From: Cellvibrio sp. KY-GH-1 | Lineage (GTDB): Bacteria > Pseudomonadota > Gammaproteobacteria > Pseudomonadales > Cellvibrionaceae | NCBI RefSeq assembly: GCF_008806975.1 | Contig: NZ_CP031728.1 | Location: forward strand, 930,001-994,000 | Reading direction: 5' to 3' | DNA: 64,000 nucleotides | Shown here: piece after piece, positions 10,048 to 18,993 of the stretch | How positions within the stretch are numbered: the stretch's first letter is position 1 | How the letters are laid out: each line of letters starts with the position of its first letter | Position numbers and translations under genes: made by a program | Notes under the pieces: generated by a model | The model's database searches: none | Told to the model about the DNA's origin: nothing | The model's input: only the letters and a program-made list of their open reading frames with translations

Positions 10048-10617
10048 TTATTGCATTACAAAATTGGTAAAGAGTACTTCCTCAACCTGGGTTATCTTTG
10101 GTTTTTCTTCATCCTCGCTTTTCTCAGCGAGGGCTTGTTGCTCTTTTTTCAATTGCTTATTAATTATTTCAAGTGCTTCTTCTTTCAAGGTTTCTTTCCC
10201 TTCCGGGGTTTGTAATTCCTCAAAGTTTTTGCTGCTTAACAGCATCACCAAACCATTGCGAATAGCGGGCATGTGTAACTTCAACAACTCCTCCAGCGCG
10301 GGGTCGCGGAAAAGTAACGTCATAGCAGCCTGCAAATATCGTTGGCGCCCGTTTACATTAAAGTTAATCGTGAAATTAGGAGCCATATCGAAATAAATGG
10401 CCGGGGCTAGCGTTGATTCTTTTTCGGTTTCCTCTGCCGCCGCTTCTTCTGTTGCTGCTGGCGCCGGCGCCAAAATCTTTAGCGCCGCGACAGTTCCACC
10501 GATAGATACAGCTACCAACGCGACAGCTAGACCAATCATCAGCATTAGCTTTTTTTTCTTTTTACCACCAGCTTCAGCGCCAGCGTCATTCGGTGCTTTT
10601 TGTGGAGCAGCAGCCAT
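10048..10617 (-). CDS. fliL: FliL, flagellar basal-body-associated stator-support protein
   Basis: An inner-membrane protein that rings the stator and supports its function. The 189-aa product has a Lys-rich N-terminus, one transmembrane helix at about residues 25-50 (LMLMIGLAVALVAVSIGGTV), an Ala/Glu-rich linker and the periplasmic SPFH-like domain (APNFTINFNVNGRQRYLQA). It is the first gene of fliLMNOPQR-flhB. A perfect sigma-54 promoter lies about 40 bases upstream, and a strong terminator separates it from fliK. Confidence 0.95.
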   Translation of the reverse strand: MAAAPQKAPNDAGAEAGGKKKKKLMLMIGLAVALVAVSIGGTVAALKILAPAPAATEEAAAEETEKESTLAPAIYFDMAPNFTINFNVNGRQRYLQAAMTLLFRDPALEELLKLHMPAIRNGLVMLLSSKNFEELQTPEGKETLKEEALEIINKQLKKEQQALAEKSEDEEKPKITQVEEVLFTNFVMQ

Positions 10618-10656
10618 GTCAAAACTCCGTCACTTTCAGGATATAAATGGGTTCGA

Positions 10657-10671
10657 GCAATACCTGTGCCA
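10657..10671 (-). promoter_or_regulatory. Sigma-54 promoter of the fliLMNOPQR-flhB operon
   Basis: On the minus strand this reads TGGCACAGGTATTGC, an exact match to TGGCAC-N5-TTGC. Transcription would start near 10645, about 28 bases before the fliL ATG. It lies between the fliK terminator and fliL. FleQ/RpoN control of this operon is known in Pseudomonas. Confidence 0.85.
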
Positions 10672-10741
10672 GTATCGCCTTTGAAGCTTAGCAGTGGCTG
10701 TGCAGTTTGCGAGGGGAAAAACGATAAAAAACAAAGATGTA

Positions 10742-10770
10742 GAGAAGCTGAGCAGATTGCTCAGCTTCTC
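10742..10770 (-). terminator. Rho-independent terminator of fliK
   Basis: A perfect 13-base-pair stem (GAGAAGCTGAGCA with its complement) and a three-base loop. On the minus strand it is followed, after about nine bases, by a run of six T. It lies 30 bases past the fliK stop and upstream of the fliL promoter, so it insulates the two transcription units. Confidence 0.85.
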
Positions 10771-10800
10771 ATCACATTGATGTGAAATTTCAACAAAAAA

Positions 10801-12336
10801 CTAGGCGTAGTGATCAACCAAGCGTGTGGAAACAATTGTACTTGCCGCAATTGGCATCAGCTCATCATCTTCCGCATCATTTGCAGATCCACCGGACCTC
10901 CCCTTCTCACTCTCTTGCTGTTGAGCGAAGGATTTGTCAGAGACATCGACGTTAACCAGATTTAATCCCTGCTCGGAAAACATCTCGCGCAGTCGGTTTA
11001 GTTGTTGATCCAGCGCTTCACGTACTACCGGATGCGGACTAGTAAAAGACACACTGGCTTGATCCTGGTTCACAGTCACTTTGACATGCATGGTGCCAAG
11101 GTCTGGTGGGTCCAATCTTATTTCTGCGGAGCTGACATTTTGTGCCGCTAACCACAGCACTTTCTCACCGACAGCCTGACTCCATTGTGGCTGACCCACC
11201 GTGACAGGCAACCCGGTTTGAACTACAAAACTTCTCGTCGAGGGTGATTGCGCCTCGCTTAACCTTACTAGCGGTTCCGCCACACTCGTTGCAGTTAAGG
11301 CGGGTTTGGTGGGATCGATCACTGGCGTTGTTTTGTCAGCGGACGCACCGGTTTCCATCAATTTACTGAACGTCGCCTTCCCACTCAGAACCAAAAAATC
11401 AGGATTATCGAATGCATCAACTTCCGCTTGAGCGTCCTTGGCGATGAGATCCGCCGTATCATTCGCGACAGAGTCTTGACCGAGCTGATTAACCGAGGAC
11501 GCGAGCGGATCAGTGGGGGCGCCCGGCACACCCGCCGTTGCTACGCTGCTATCCGAACGCACCGCTGTGGCTGGTACTGCGGTGAAAAGGTTGGCGACTT
11601 GCGACTCACCGCCGTCTGTGTCCATCCCGGTTTCAGGTGCAGGGGGCGTAATGACCGGTGTAGAGGATAGATTTTCATCCGCCTCAGAAGTCGGCATCGC
11701 TAGCGAGTCAACCAGTAACGGATCTATTGCGGTAGCTATGGCTTCATCGAGGGATGCACCATCCTCATCATTATTCGTGTCCCCTTCAACCTTCCCTACC
11801 TGGGGCATTTCTACAATATTTTCAGTGTCTCCCCCGGGTAAAAGTTCAGGTGATAGCAGCGCAACGATAGAAGCAGGATCTGCCACAAGCACATTCTCGT
11901 CAACAGACTCGGCAATCTGAGATTCAGATTTACCATCAGCTACAGCCATATCCTCTAGCCGCACGTCATTAACCTCTGAGTCCTCCAGGTTAGATTGCGA
12001 TGTTTTTGCGGCTCCTTGAGATTCCGCTGTTTTTTTGCCGATGGGTGCCTTTTCCGTCTTATGACTACCACCAGCATTTGTATCTTTTGACCCCTCTGCA
12101 CGAGCATCAGCGACCCTCGGGTGGGGTTCAACTTTAGCTGTGGTTTCCGCTGACGGCCTGCGGGCAGCAGGTTTAGCGGCGGCAATTTCTGGCCGCGCTT
12201 GATCTAACGCGTCGCGAAATTTTTCACTGCTGTTTACACCCGCATCAGAACGATTTTTTGCGGACGCTACTTTACCAGCGGCAGAGTTAGCGCTAGTTGC
12301 TCCGAGCAAACTACTGAGAAGGTTGCCATTATTCAT
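10801..12336 (-). CDS. fliK: FliK, flagellar hook-length control protein
   Basis: A secreted molecular ruler that measures the hook and triggers the FlhB switch. The 511-aa protein has a long low-complexity N-terminal and central part rich in Ala, Ser, Asp and Glu, and the conserved C-terminal FliK domain near residues 375-470, with IRLDPPDLGTMHVKV and HPVVREALDQQLNRLREMF. The ATG at 12336 has GGAG six bases upstream, so 17 extra N-terminal residues of the open frame are discarded. It forms its own unit: a perfect sigma-54 promoter upstream and a strong terminator downstream. Confidence 0.92.
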   Translation of the reverse strand: MNNGNLLSSLLGATSANSAAGKVASAKNRSDAGVNSSEKFRDALDQARPEIAAAKPAARRPSAETTAKVEPHPRVADARAEGSKDTNAGGSHKTEKAPIGKKTAESQGAAKTSQSNLEDSEVNDVRLEDMAVADGKSESQIAESVDENVLVADPASIVALLSPELLPGGDTENIVEMPQVGKVEGDTNNDEDGASLDEAIATAIDPLLVDSLAMPTSEADENLSSTPVITPPAPETGMDTDGGESQVANLFTAVPATAVRSDSSVATAGVPGAPTDPLASSVNQLGQDSVANDTADLIAKDAQAEVDAFDNPDFLVLSGKATFSKLMETGASADKTTPVIDPTKPALTATSVAEPLVRLSEAQSPSTRSFVVQTGLPVTVGQPQWSQAVGEKVLWLAAQNVSSAEIRLDPPDLGTMHVKVTVNQDQASVSFTSPHPVVREALDQQLNRLREMFSEQGLNLVNVDVSDKSFAQQQESEKGRSGGSANDAEDDELMPIAASTIVSTRLVDHYA

Positions 12337-12410
12337 GTGCTGCTCCAGCCAGGAGTAACGGCAAGTGTTTGCCGCCCACTCATTCAATAACCAGTTTCAG
12401 CAGAGATATT

Positions 12411-12425
12411 GCAAGGGAGGTGCCA
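12411..12425 (-). promoter_or_regulatory. Sigma-54 promoter of fliK
   Basis: On the minus strand this reads TGGCACCTCCCTTGC, an exact TGGCAC-N5-TTGC match followed by A and T. Transcription would start near 12399, about 60 bases before the fliK ATG. It sits in the 140-base gap between the Hpt gene and fliK. Confidence 0.88.
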
Positions 12426-12477
12426 ACACACCAAGGTGAAGAGAAACATTCAAACGAAGATATTTAAATTTGAAAGA

Positions 12478-12807
12478 CTAGAATGAATCTAACAGCGATT
12501 GAACTAGCAGGTATTCCTGCTCTATTGCCTGAACATCCCCATCAAGCCCCTGCAAGTCTCCTGCAAGAGCCTTTTTTTCCAGCGCTGCGCACAAAGCAGA
12601 TAGTTGCTTAGCGCCAACATTACTACTACTACCTTTAAAGCTATGCGCAGAGCGACGGATGGCATCTGCATCAGTACCCCGAACAACTTCATAGAGCTTT
12701 TTTAAACGCTCAGTTGAATCTTGCCTGAAGGTTTCAATTAACAAACCAAAGTCATCCTCCATGACTTGTTTTAGTGTATGTAGTGTCTCGTAATCCAGAT
12801 GATCCAT
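12478..12807 (-). CDS. Hpt-domain phosphotransfer protein, HptB-like
   Basis: A 109-aa single-domain histidine phosphotransfer protein. The phosphorylated residue is probably His55 within RRSAHSFKGSSSNVGA, followed by the typical second helix (LCAALEKKALAGDL). In Pseudomonas aeruginosa HptB relays phosphate to HsbR, which acts on HsbA. The two neighbouring genes here encode matching partners, and in P. putida-type genomes the same trio also sits between fliJ and fliK. It starts 42 bases after the response-regulator gene ends and is likely cotranscribed. The HptB name is by synteny and domain, not proven orthology. Confidence 0.85.
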   Translation of the reverse strand: MDHLDYETLHTLKQVMEDDFGLLIETFRQDSTERLKKLYEVVRGTDADAIRRSAHSFKGSSSNVGAKQLSALCAALEKKALAGDLQGLDGDVQAIEQEYLLVQSLLDSF

Positions 12808-12849
12808 TTATTCACATCTCACCAAGTTAATATTGTCCTTGATAGCAAG

Positions 12850-14559
12850 CTAGTCGTCATTTTCCCAGGAAAAATCTACTTCCGCGATATTACCGCGCCC
12901 GGAATACCTTACCCCACCACACAGCTTCTCAACTAAAGCAATGCCGCGTCCACTATAACCGAACGCGGTCAAATTATTGGGTGCTCGACTGGCATAATCA
13001 AACCCTTCGCCACTGTCTTCGATCCGCACCTTCAATACACCACCTATTTCATTTGTCTTATGCGAAATATTAATTCGCACATAACCACTATCAACTTGAT
13101 TAATGCGTTCTTCACGCAAGCGATAATAATCAGTAAAGCCATCTGGGGTTTGCTTGAGTTCTGAATTCAGCTTTAACACACCATGCTCTAATGCATTGGT
13201 ATAAAGCTCCGCCAATATTGTATAGAGGGTGCTACTAAACGCGCGCAAACTGGGAACTTCCATGAGTACATTGAGCAGCATGGGAAGCGGATCAAATACC
13301 TTGAAACTGGTGGGCTTTACTTCGAAACGCATAGCCCATTCGATATCTGCATTTCCGTAGCGCTCGCTTGCCTCTTTTGCGAAAGCATTCACCCGCTCAG
13401 GCTCATCCATGCGAATTTCCAGCAGCGATAAATCATCATCTTTTTCGCCACTGCCAACAAATTGCTGCACACTCTCAATAATTTCATCAAACAGACGATT
13501 GTGGTTTTGATTGCCCGAAAAGACGCGCTTTAAGCGCTCTTCACCAAACATCTCACCAGATGCATTGCGCGCCTCATGTATCCCGTCGGACCATACAAAA
13601 ATACGATCATGGCGTTCCAGTTCAAAATATTCGCAGTTGTCTTTAAAGGCACGATTGGATAATACCCCCAATGGCAAATGCGTAGACTTAATAGGAGTAA
13701 TACTGCCATCTCCGTGACGATGTACAAAACAATCCGGAAGCCCGCCATTCCAGATTTTAATTTTGCGTTTTCGAAAATTAATATCCATCATGACGGCACA
13801 GCAAAAAATTCCTACCGGCAAAATATTTTTCAACTTTCCATTTATTTCGCGCAGGATATCGGTCATGGAAAACCCTTTGGGTACCATGCCATAAAAGGTA
13901 GAAGCCAAGGGCATAGCACCGATTGCCGCAGGCAGGCCATGACCAGTGAAATCACCGAGCAACACCATCATGCTGCCTGAAGGGCGCATCGCAGCGACCA
14001 GTACATCACCGTTAAATACTGCAAGAGAGGATAAAAAGTAACGGACGTTATTTGCATTTAAACATCCGCTATGCGCCACATTATCAAACACATGCTTGGC
14101 AACCATTTGCTCCTGCAACAAACGATTGTTGTATTGCACGATTTGATCGCGTTGGGTCAGCATGGTGCTATGTAATTCGCGCATGCGATTGAACGATTTT
14201 ATTTTCGCTTGCAGGATGATTCTATTGTAAGGTTTGGATAGGAAATCATCGCCACCGGCATCCAGACATTGAACCAGTGATTCAGTATCCGATAATGAAG
14301 TGAGGAAAATGATAGGAACCAGCTCATCGCCAGCCAGCTCCTTGATTTTGCGTGCGGCGCCAAAACCGTCCAACTCAGGCATTAACGCATCCAGCAAGAC
14401 TATATCTGGACGTTCCGCAGAATATACCTTAATGGCTTCGAGGCCGTTGCAGGCAGAGACAACAGTGTGCCCCTCTTTGCGTACAATGCTTTCTAAAATT
14501 AGCCTGTCAGTATCTGTATCGTCAGCGACCAGAATTTTTAAGCGACGCACATCATTCAT
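12850..14559 (-). CDS. Response regulator with PP2C phosphatase and HATPase domains, HsbR-like
   Basis: A three-domain partner-switch regulator of about 569 aa. The receiver domain is N-terminal (ILVADDTDTDRL; phospho-acceptor Asp in VLLDALMPELDG). A SpoIIE/PP2C phosphatase is in the middle (VLLGDFTGHGLPAAIG, FVWSDGIHEARN, EKDDDLSLL). A C-terminal anti-sigma-type ATPase domain follows (LAELYTNALEHG, RIEDSGEGFDY, GRGIALVEKLC). This is the architecture of HsbR, which both phosphorylates and dephosphorylates HsbA depending on its phosphorylation state. The ATG at 14559 has GGAAG upstream; an earlier in-frame ATG lacks a ribosome site. Confidence 0.88.
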   Translation of the reverse strand: MNDVRRLKILVADDTDTDRLILESIVRKEGHTVVSACNGLEAIKVYSAERPDIVLLDALMPELDGFGAARKIKELAGDELVPIIFLTSLSDTESLVQCLDAGGDDFLSKPYNRIILQAKIKSFNRMRELHSTMLTQRDQIVQYNNRLLQEQMVAKHVFDNVAHSGCLNANNVRYFLSSLAVFNGDVLVAAMRPSGSMMVLLGDFTGHGLPAAIGAMPLASTFYGMVPKGFSMTDILREINGKLKNILPVGIFCCAVMMDINFRKRKIKIWNGGLPDCFVHRHGDGSITPIKSTHLPLGVLSNRAFKDNCEYFELERHDRIFVWSDGIHEARNASGEMFGEERLKRVFSGNQNHNRLFDEIIESVQQFVGSGEKDDDLSLLEIRMDEPERVNAFAKEASERYGNADIEWAMRFEVKPTSFKVFDPLPMLLNVLMEVPSLRAFSSTLYTILAELYTNALEHGVLKLNSELKQTPDGFTDYYRLREERINQVDSGYVRINISHKTNEIGGVLKVRIEDSGEGFDYASRAPNNLTAFGYSGRGIALVEKLCGGVRYSGRGNIAEVDFSWENDD

Positions 14560-14639
14560 AAGATCGCTTCCATACATCACTCACACACAATCATTTTAAC
14601 GAAGGTGGAAACAAACCTTTGCAGGAGATATTTTTAGCA

Positions 14640-14945
14640 CTATTGAATATCAAACAATTGTTCAAAATTGGAAATCAGCAGGATTTTTTTCACATCAGGT
14701 GCACAATTAACAATCTGAATGCTGGATTGTTCACCACCGGCGTAATCACGCAGTAGTAACAACATACCCAGCGCAGAACTGTCCAGATAAGAAGTACCCT
14801 GCAAATCAACCCGATAGTGCGTGGGCGCGTGTGAGAGCTTTTCGTAGGCGCTACGGAATTCCTGGTGGGAACTAAAATCGAATCGGCCTTGGATATAAAT
14901 TGTGACTTGATTGCCGTCAGGGGATACAGTTGACGTGATCGCCAT
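14640..14945 (-). CDS. STAS-domain anti-anti-sigma factor, HsbA-like
   Basis: A 101-aa single STAS domain. The switch motif is YLDSSALGMLLLLRDYAGG, and Ser56 or Ser57 is the likely phosphorylation site. In P. aeruginosa HsbA binds the anti-sigma factor FlgM when unphosphorylated, freeing FliA, and binds the diguanylate cyclase HsbD when phosphorylated. It has GAGG six bases before the ATG, follows fliJ by 130 bases and precedes the HsbR-like gene by 80. I saw no good sigma-54 or sigma-28 promoter in the upstream gap. Confidence 0.85.
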   Translation of the reverse strand: MAITSTVSPDGNQVTIYIQGRFDFSSHQEFRSAYEKLSHAPTHYRVDLQGTSYLDSSALGMLLLLRDYAGGEQSSIQIVNCAPDVKKILLISNFEQLFDIQ

Positions 14946-15075
14946 GTCTTACCTCGTAAAAAAACTTCAGATCATTCCCGGCTCTGGGGTTGGCCCATCG
15001 GCTGGCACCCCTTAAGGATAGCCTATAACGCCGAGCTTGCAGTAGGGCTTATTCAGTTTTCTATGGACTTGAAGG

Positions 15076-15528
15076 CTACTCCAGCCCGGCCCGGTGTTGC
15101 AACTGCAGCGAGCTTAGTTCATCCAGCTCTTTCTGCAAACGTTTCTCCAGCAGTAAATCATCGTCGTACTGTAAACGTTTGATCAAATCCTCAATCGATT
15201 TGCGCTTCTGGTGCTTGATTTGCCATTGTTTTTGTAAGTTGGCCAACATGCCCTGCATGCGCACCACTTTGGATTCCTGCTCACTGCAAGCTTCATTCAA
15301 ACGATGGATAAAGCTACTGTAGTTTATCAGCTCGTGCGCAAGTATTCCCTGACGCAAGCCACCCTGTGCGTCCAGATACTGTTTAGCATAATCGCGCAGC
15401 TCTTGCAGTTGGCGCTCTTCTTGGGCCAATTGATCGCGAAAATGGCGCAGTTTTTCGGCAGCGTCATCCTCCTGACGTTCTGCCAGCATCAACACTACTT
15501 TCATGCGTTTTGCGCGAGATTCAACCAT
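15076..15528 (-). CDS. fliJ: FliJ, flagellar export chaperone-cycling protein
   Basis: A coiled-coil protein that links the FliI ATPase to the export gate. The 150-aa product is highly charged and predicted almost entirely helical, with heptad-like Leu/Gln/Glu runs. It starts MVESRAKRMKVVLMLAERQE, as usual for FliJ. The ATG at 15528 has AAGG upstream and is preferred over a TTG two codons earlier. It is the last gene of fliEFGHIJ, about 75 bases after fliI. Confidence 0.9.
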   Translation of the reverse strand: MVESRAKRMKVVLMLAERQEDDAAEKLRHFRDQLAQEERQLQELRDYAKQYLDAQGGLRQGILAHELINYSSFIHRLNEACSEQESKVVRMQGMLANLQKQWQIKHQKRKSIEDLIKRLQYDDDLLLEKRLQKELDELSSLQLQHRAGLE

Positions 15529-15603
15529 GCACAACCTTTAGTTAGGCGGATTATTACCAAATATTAAAAATAGCTTATTTTTGTTTTTATCATTAAAAAT
15601 AAA

Positions 15604-16989
15604 TTAGCGTTGACGATGTTGTGCAGCTAAGGGGCTATTTGCCTTGCTATTAGCTGGCGGCTTCAGTAACGCTTTGAGATTAGCGATAGATTCAGGCAAA
15701 TGAACACCCTGTTTGATGCCCTGTTGGATAAACGCGCGTAGGTGCGGAAAGCGTTCAATAGCCATATCGGTATCCGGATCTGCTCCTGGCGTGTAAGCGC
15801 CGATCGCAATAAGGTCGCGGTTTTGCTGGAATTTGGCAAGCAGCTGCTTAAATCGCTGCATCATCTTGAGATGCTCGTCATCGACAATATTTTGCATCGC
15901 ACGACTAATAGATGCTTCCACATCTATCGCCGGGTAAATCCCCTCCTCCGCCAGGCGACGCGAGAGTACCACATGGCCGTCCAGAATCGCCCGAGCTGAG
16001 TCGGCAATCGGATCCTGGAGGTCATCGCCTTCAGTTAATACGGTGTAAAAAGCAGTAATAGAACCTTCACCTTCAGCGGCATTACCAGCGCGTTCCACCA
16101 ATTGGGGAATTTTTGCGAATACCGACGGAGGATAACCCTTGGTTGCCGGAGGTTCTCCAATCGCTAACGCAATCTCACGTTGCGCCTGGGCAAACCGGGT
16201 CAATGAATCCATTAACAGAAGTACGTTCAAGCCTTGGTCACGATAGTATTCCGCAATACGGCTGGATAATTGCGAAGCACGCAGACGCATCAAAGGCGCA
16301 TCGTCCGCCGGGGAAGCGACCACAACGGCTCGGCGCAGGCCTTCTTCGCCGAGGATATGATCGATAAACTCTTTTACTTCGCGCCCACGTTCACCAACCA
16401 ACCCAACAACTACCACATCGGCAGTAGTAAAGCGGGTCATCATCCCCATTAGCACACTCTTACCAACGCCGGACCCAGCCATCAGACCGAGGCGCTGCCC
16501 GCGCCCTACGGTGATTAAGGCGTTAATAGCTCGTACGCCAACATCCAACGGCTCGCTAATTGGATGCCGCTGAAGGGGGTTAATTGCGCTCGGATGAAAG
16601 TCCAAAAATTCGTCGCCGATTAGCGGCCCCTTACCATCCAGTGGTTGGCCAATGCCGTTCACTACCCGACCCAATAGTTGCGGCCCGATACGCATTCCCA
16701 TTTGGCTGGACACTGGAACCACGCGCGCGCCTGGCTGTAAACCTTCGACTTGCTTAATGGGCATCAGGAAGACTTTATCACCGGCAAAACCGACCACTTC
16801 AGCTTCAATCCGCCGGTTATCACTATTAATAATTTCACATTGGCGCCCGACAGAAACATTCAACCCGACAGCTTCAAGCGTTAAACCCACCGCGCGGGTA
16901 ATACGCCCTTCAGCCTGGGGTTCGGTATAGGTGGGCTTGCGCGGCGCGTAGCTGCGGATACGTGAGACTATGGATTGACGTTCAGACAT
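15604..16989 (-). CDS. fliI: FliI, flagellar export ATPase
   Basis: An F1-beta-like ATPase that energises substrate unfolding and release for flagellar export. The 461-aa protein shows the P-loop [17 protein letters not shown] near residue 170, [15 protein letters not shown], and the Walker B strand [21 protein letters not shown], all standard. The short C-terminal extension is Ala/Asn-rich. It starts six bases after fliH ends and is followed by fliJ. Confidence 0.97.
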   Translation of the reverse strand: MSERQSIVSRIRSYAPRKPTYTEPQAEGRITRAVGLTLEAVGLNVSVGRQCEIINSDNRRIEAEVVGFAGDKVFLMPIKQVEGLQPGARVVPVSSQMGMRIGPQLLGRVVNGIGQPLDGKGPLIGDEFLDFHPSAINPLQRHPISEPLDVGVRAINALITVGRGQRLGLMAGSGVGKSVLMGMMTRFTTADVVVVGLVGERGREVKEFIDHILGEEGLRRAVVVASPADDAPLMRLRASQLSSRIAEYYRDQGLNVLLLMDSLTRFAQAQREIALAIGEPPATKGYPPSVFAKIPQLVERAGNAAEGEGSITAFYTVLTEGDDLQDPIADSARAILDGHVVLSRRLAEEGIYPAIDVEASISRAMQNIVDDEHLKMMQRFKQLLAKFQQNRDLIAIGAYTPGADPDTDMAIERFPHLRAFIQQGIKQGVHLPESIANLKALLKPPANSKANSPLAAQHRQR

Positions 16990-16995
16990 ATCAAC

Positions 16996-17856
16996 CTAGT
17001 TTTCATCTGGTTCAGATTGCGTTGCTCGTTCAGCAGGTGCGGATTGCCCTGCCGGTGTTGTCACCTCATCGAAATCCTCTTCATCAGTCGCCGCCAATTG
17101 TTTAGTGATAAATTGTTCCAACACCGTTTTTAAACGTGAACCTACAGAGAAATCCACACGACTCTCGGGCGTTTCTATTCGGCAACCACCGGGTAACAAT
17201 TCAGTATCACCCAAAAATTTCCATTCCAATTGTTGTTCTGCTGCATAAGTTTCTATCGCTGCCAAATCGTCTGGATTTAAGCACACACGAATATTTCTAC
17301 TGCCGACGGGCAATGCATCGACTGCACTACGCACCAGTTCGAGAATTTGCGATGAATCAGTTTGCACTTCGCGTTGAACGACGCTTTGAGTGAGCGTGCA
17401 GATTACATCCAACAACAAATGTTCCAGATCATCATCCTGCTCATCGATGGGATTCAATAAAGCACTTGCCAGTTTTTGAAAGCGCTGTTGCTCCGCCACT
17501 AATTGCGCGCGCATTTCCATTAAGCCTTGCTGGCGTCCGGCTTCGTAACCTTCGGTATTACCTTTGGTATAGCCTTCTTTATGACCTTGTTCGAAACCAT
17601 CCTTTTCCGCAGCATCAAAAATCGCTTGCATTTCTTCCGCCGTCATCCCCATTTGAACCGGCTGCTCTTCCACCGCGATTTCAACCACTTCAATTTTTTC
17701 TTGCTCGCGACGCAGCAATCGCTCACGCCGATCACGCGCTTCTTTTTCGGCAGAGGACAATACCCGCCCGTTATCACTGACTGGCGGCAATACCCAAGCG
17801 GTAGCTTGTTCAACCGCTTCCGCAGGAATACGGTTGGGTAAATTGGAATCTGACAT
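16996..17856 (-). CDS. fliH: FliH, flagellar export ATPase regulator
   Basis: A stator-like regulator that binds FliI and tethers it to the C-ring. The 286-aa protein has a central region with spaced Gly (FEQGHKEGYTKGNTEGYEAGRQQG, residues about 92-115), which is the GxxxG repeat typical of FliH, followed by a coiled coil and the C-terminal FliI-binding domain (LRTVLEQF-type end). Its last 30 residues are acidic and poorly conserved. It lies between fliG and fliI in the fliE operon. Confidence 0.93.
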   Translation of the reverse strand: MSDSNLPNRIPAEAVEQATAWVLPPVSDNGRVLSSAEKEARDRRERLLRREQEKIEVVEIAVEEQPVQMGMTAEEMQAIFDAAEKDGFEQGHKEGYTKGNTEGYEAGRQQGLMEMRAQLVAEQQRFQKLASALLNPIDEQDDDLEHLLLDVICTLTQSVVQREVQTDSSQILELVRSAVDALPVGSRNIRVCLNPDDLAAIETYAAEQQLEWKFLGDTELLPGGCRIETPESRVDFSVGSRLKTVLEQFITKQLAATDEEDFDEVTTPAGQSAPAERATQSEPDEN

Positions 17857-17952
17857 ACTTAGGTTATCCCGACAACAATTATCCCAATCGCATTTAGCCT
17901 GATTAACGATAACGAGTTACATCAAATAGTGAGCAAAACGATGGGCGATCCA

Positions 17953-18993
17953 TTAAACCATCTGATCGCCACCACCACCCAACATGATTTCGCCGGCATC
18001 GGCCATGCGGCGTGCAGTAATAAGAATTTCTTTTTGCGCTGCTTCCACATCGGCCAGGCGCATAGGCGGCTTGGTTTCCAAATCGTCGCGCAACAATTCG
18101 GCGGCGCGCTTGGACATATTTTTGAAGATTTTTTCTTTGAGTTCGTCGTCGGCTCCCTTGAGCGCAACCACCAATACGTCGGAAGATACTTCGCGCAACA
18201 GTGCCTGGATTCCGCGATCGTCCACCTCCTTGAGGTTTTCGAACACGAACATAAGATCCTGGATCTGATTGCCCATGTCTTCGTCGATCTCTTTGATACC
18301 CTCCATCAACTCTGCCTCGATAGAACCATCCAAATTGTTCATAATTTCCGCCGCGACTTTATAGCCGCCCATCGTTTTGGTTTGTGACGCAGCGTTACCG
18401 GAGAATTGTTTTTCCAGAATATCGTTCAGTTCCTGCAATGCGCTAGGCTGTACCGTATCGAGTGATGCTACACGCATCATAATATCGAGGCGAACTTTTT
18501 CGGGGAAATAACCGAGGATTTCTGCAGACTGATCCGCATCCAGATAAGCGATAACAATTGCCTGAATTTGCGGGTGTTCGTTGCGGATAATATCGGCGAC
18601 CGAACGCGCCTCCATCCATTTCAGCGTATCCAAACCAGTAGTGTTGCCGCCAATTAAAATACGGTCGATCAAGCTGTTGGCTTTATCTTCGCCCAACGCC
18701 GTCACCAACATTTTGCGGATGTAATTATCAGCACCTACACCCAAGCCTGTTAGGGTGCGTACTTCATCCAAAAAGTTGGCAAGTACCGCTTGCACTTCCG
18801 ATTGCTGCACGTTTTGTAATTGCGTCATGGCGGCACCAATACGCTGTACTTCTTTCGGCCCCATGTGCTTGAGAATTTCAGCCGCGTCGGCTTCACCGAG
18901 TGACATTAATAAAATCGCCGCTTGATCTACATAGCGCATTTTCAGCGCTGGTTTTGTAGCGACCGCTTTATCATTAGTATTTGCATCAGTCAT
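17953..18993 (-). CDS. fliG: FliG, flagellar motor switch torque protein
   Basis: The C-ring subunit that contacts the MS-ring and the stator. The 346-aa product shows ILLMSLGEADAAEILKHMGPKEVQRIG near the N-terminus, the EHPQ motif (RNEHPQIQAIVIAYL) in the middle domain, and the charged torque helix in the C-terminal domain (DDRGIQALLREVSSDVL). The start codon lies inside the end of fliF (8-base overlap). Confidence 0.97.
   Translation of the reverse strand: MTDANTNDKAVATKPALKMRYVDQAAILLMSLGEADAAEILKHMGPKEVQRIGAAMTQLQNVQQSEVQAVLANFLDEVRTLTGLGVGADNYIRKMLVTALGEDKANSLIDRILIGGNTTGLDTLKWMEARSVADIIRNEHPQIQAIVIAYLDADQSAEILGYFPEKVRLDIMMRVASLDTVQPSALQELNDILEKQFSGNAASQTKTMGGYKVAAEIMNNLDGSIEAELMEGIKEIDEDMGNQIQDLMFVFENLKEVDDRGIQALLREVSSDVLVVALKGADDELKEKIFKNMSKRAAELLRDDLETKPPMRLADVEAAQKEILITARRMADAGEIMLGGGGDQMV

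Noticed and set aside
11513..11920. A 135-aa open frame antisense to fliK
   Set aside because: It is opposite the low-complexity Ala/Ser/Asp-rich part of FliK, where such frames are common, and its composition is the mirror of the real gene.
14946..15075. A sigma-28-like GCCGATGG upstream of the anti-anti-sigma gene
   Set aside because: Only six of eight -10 positions match and no TAAA-type -35 lies at the right distance.
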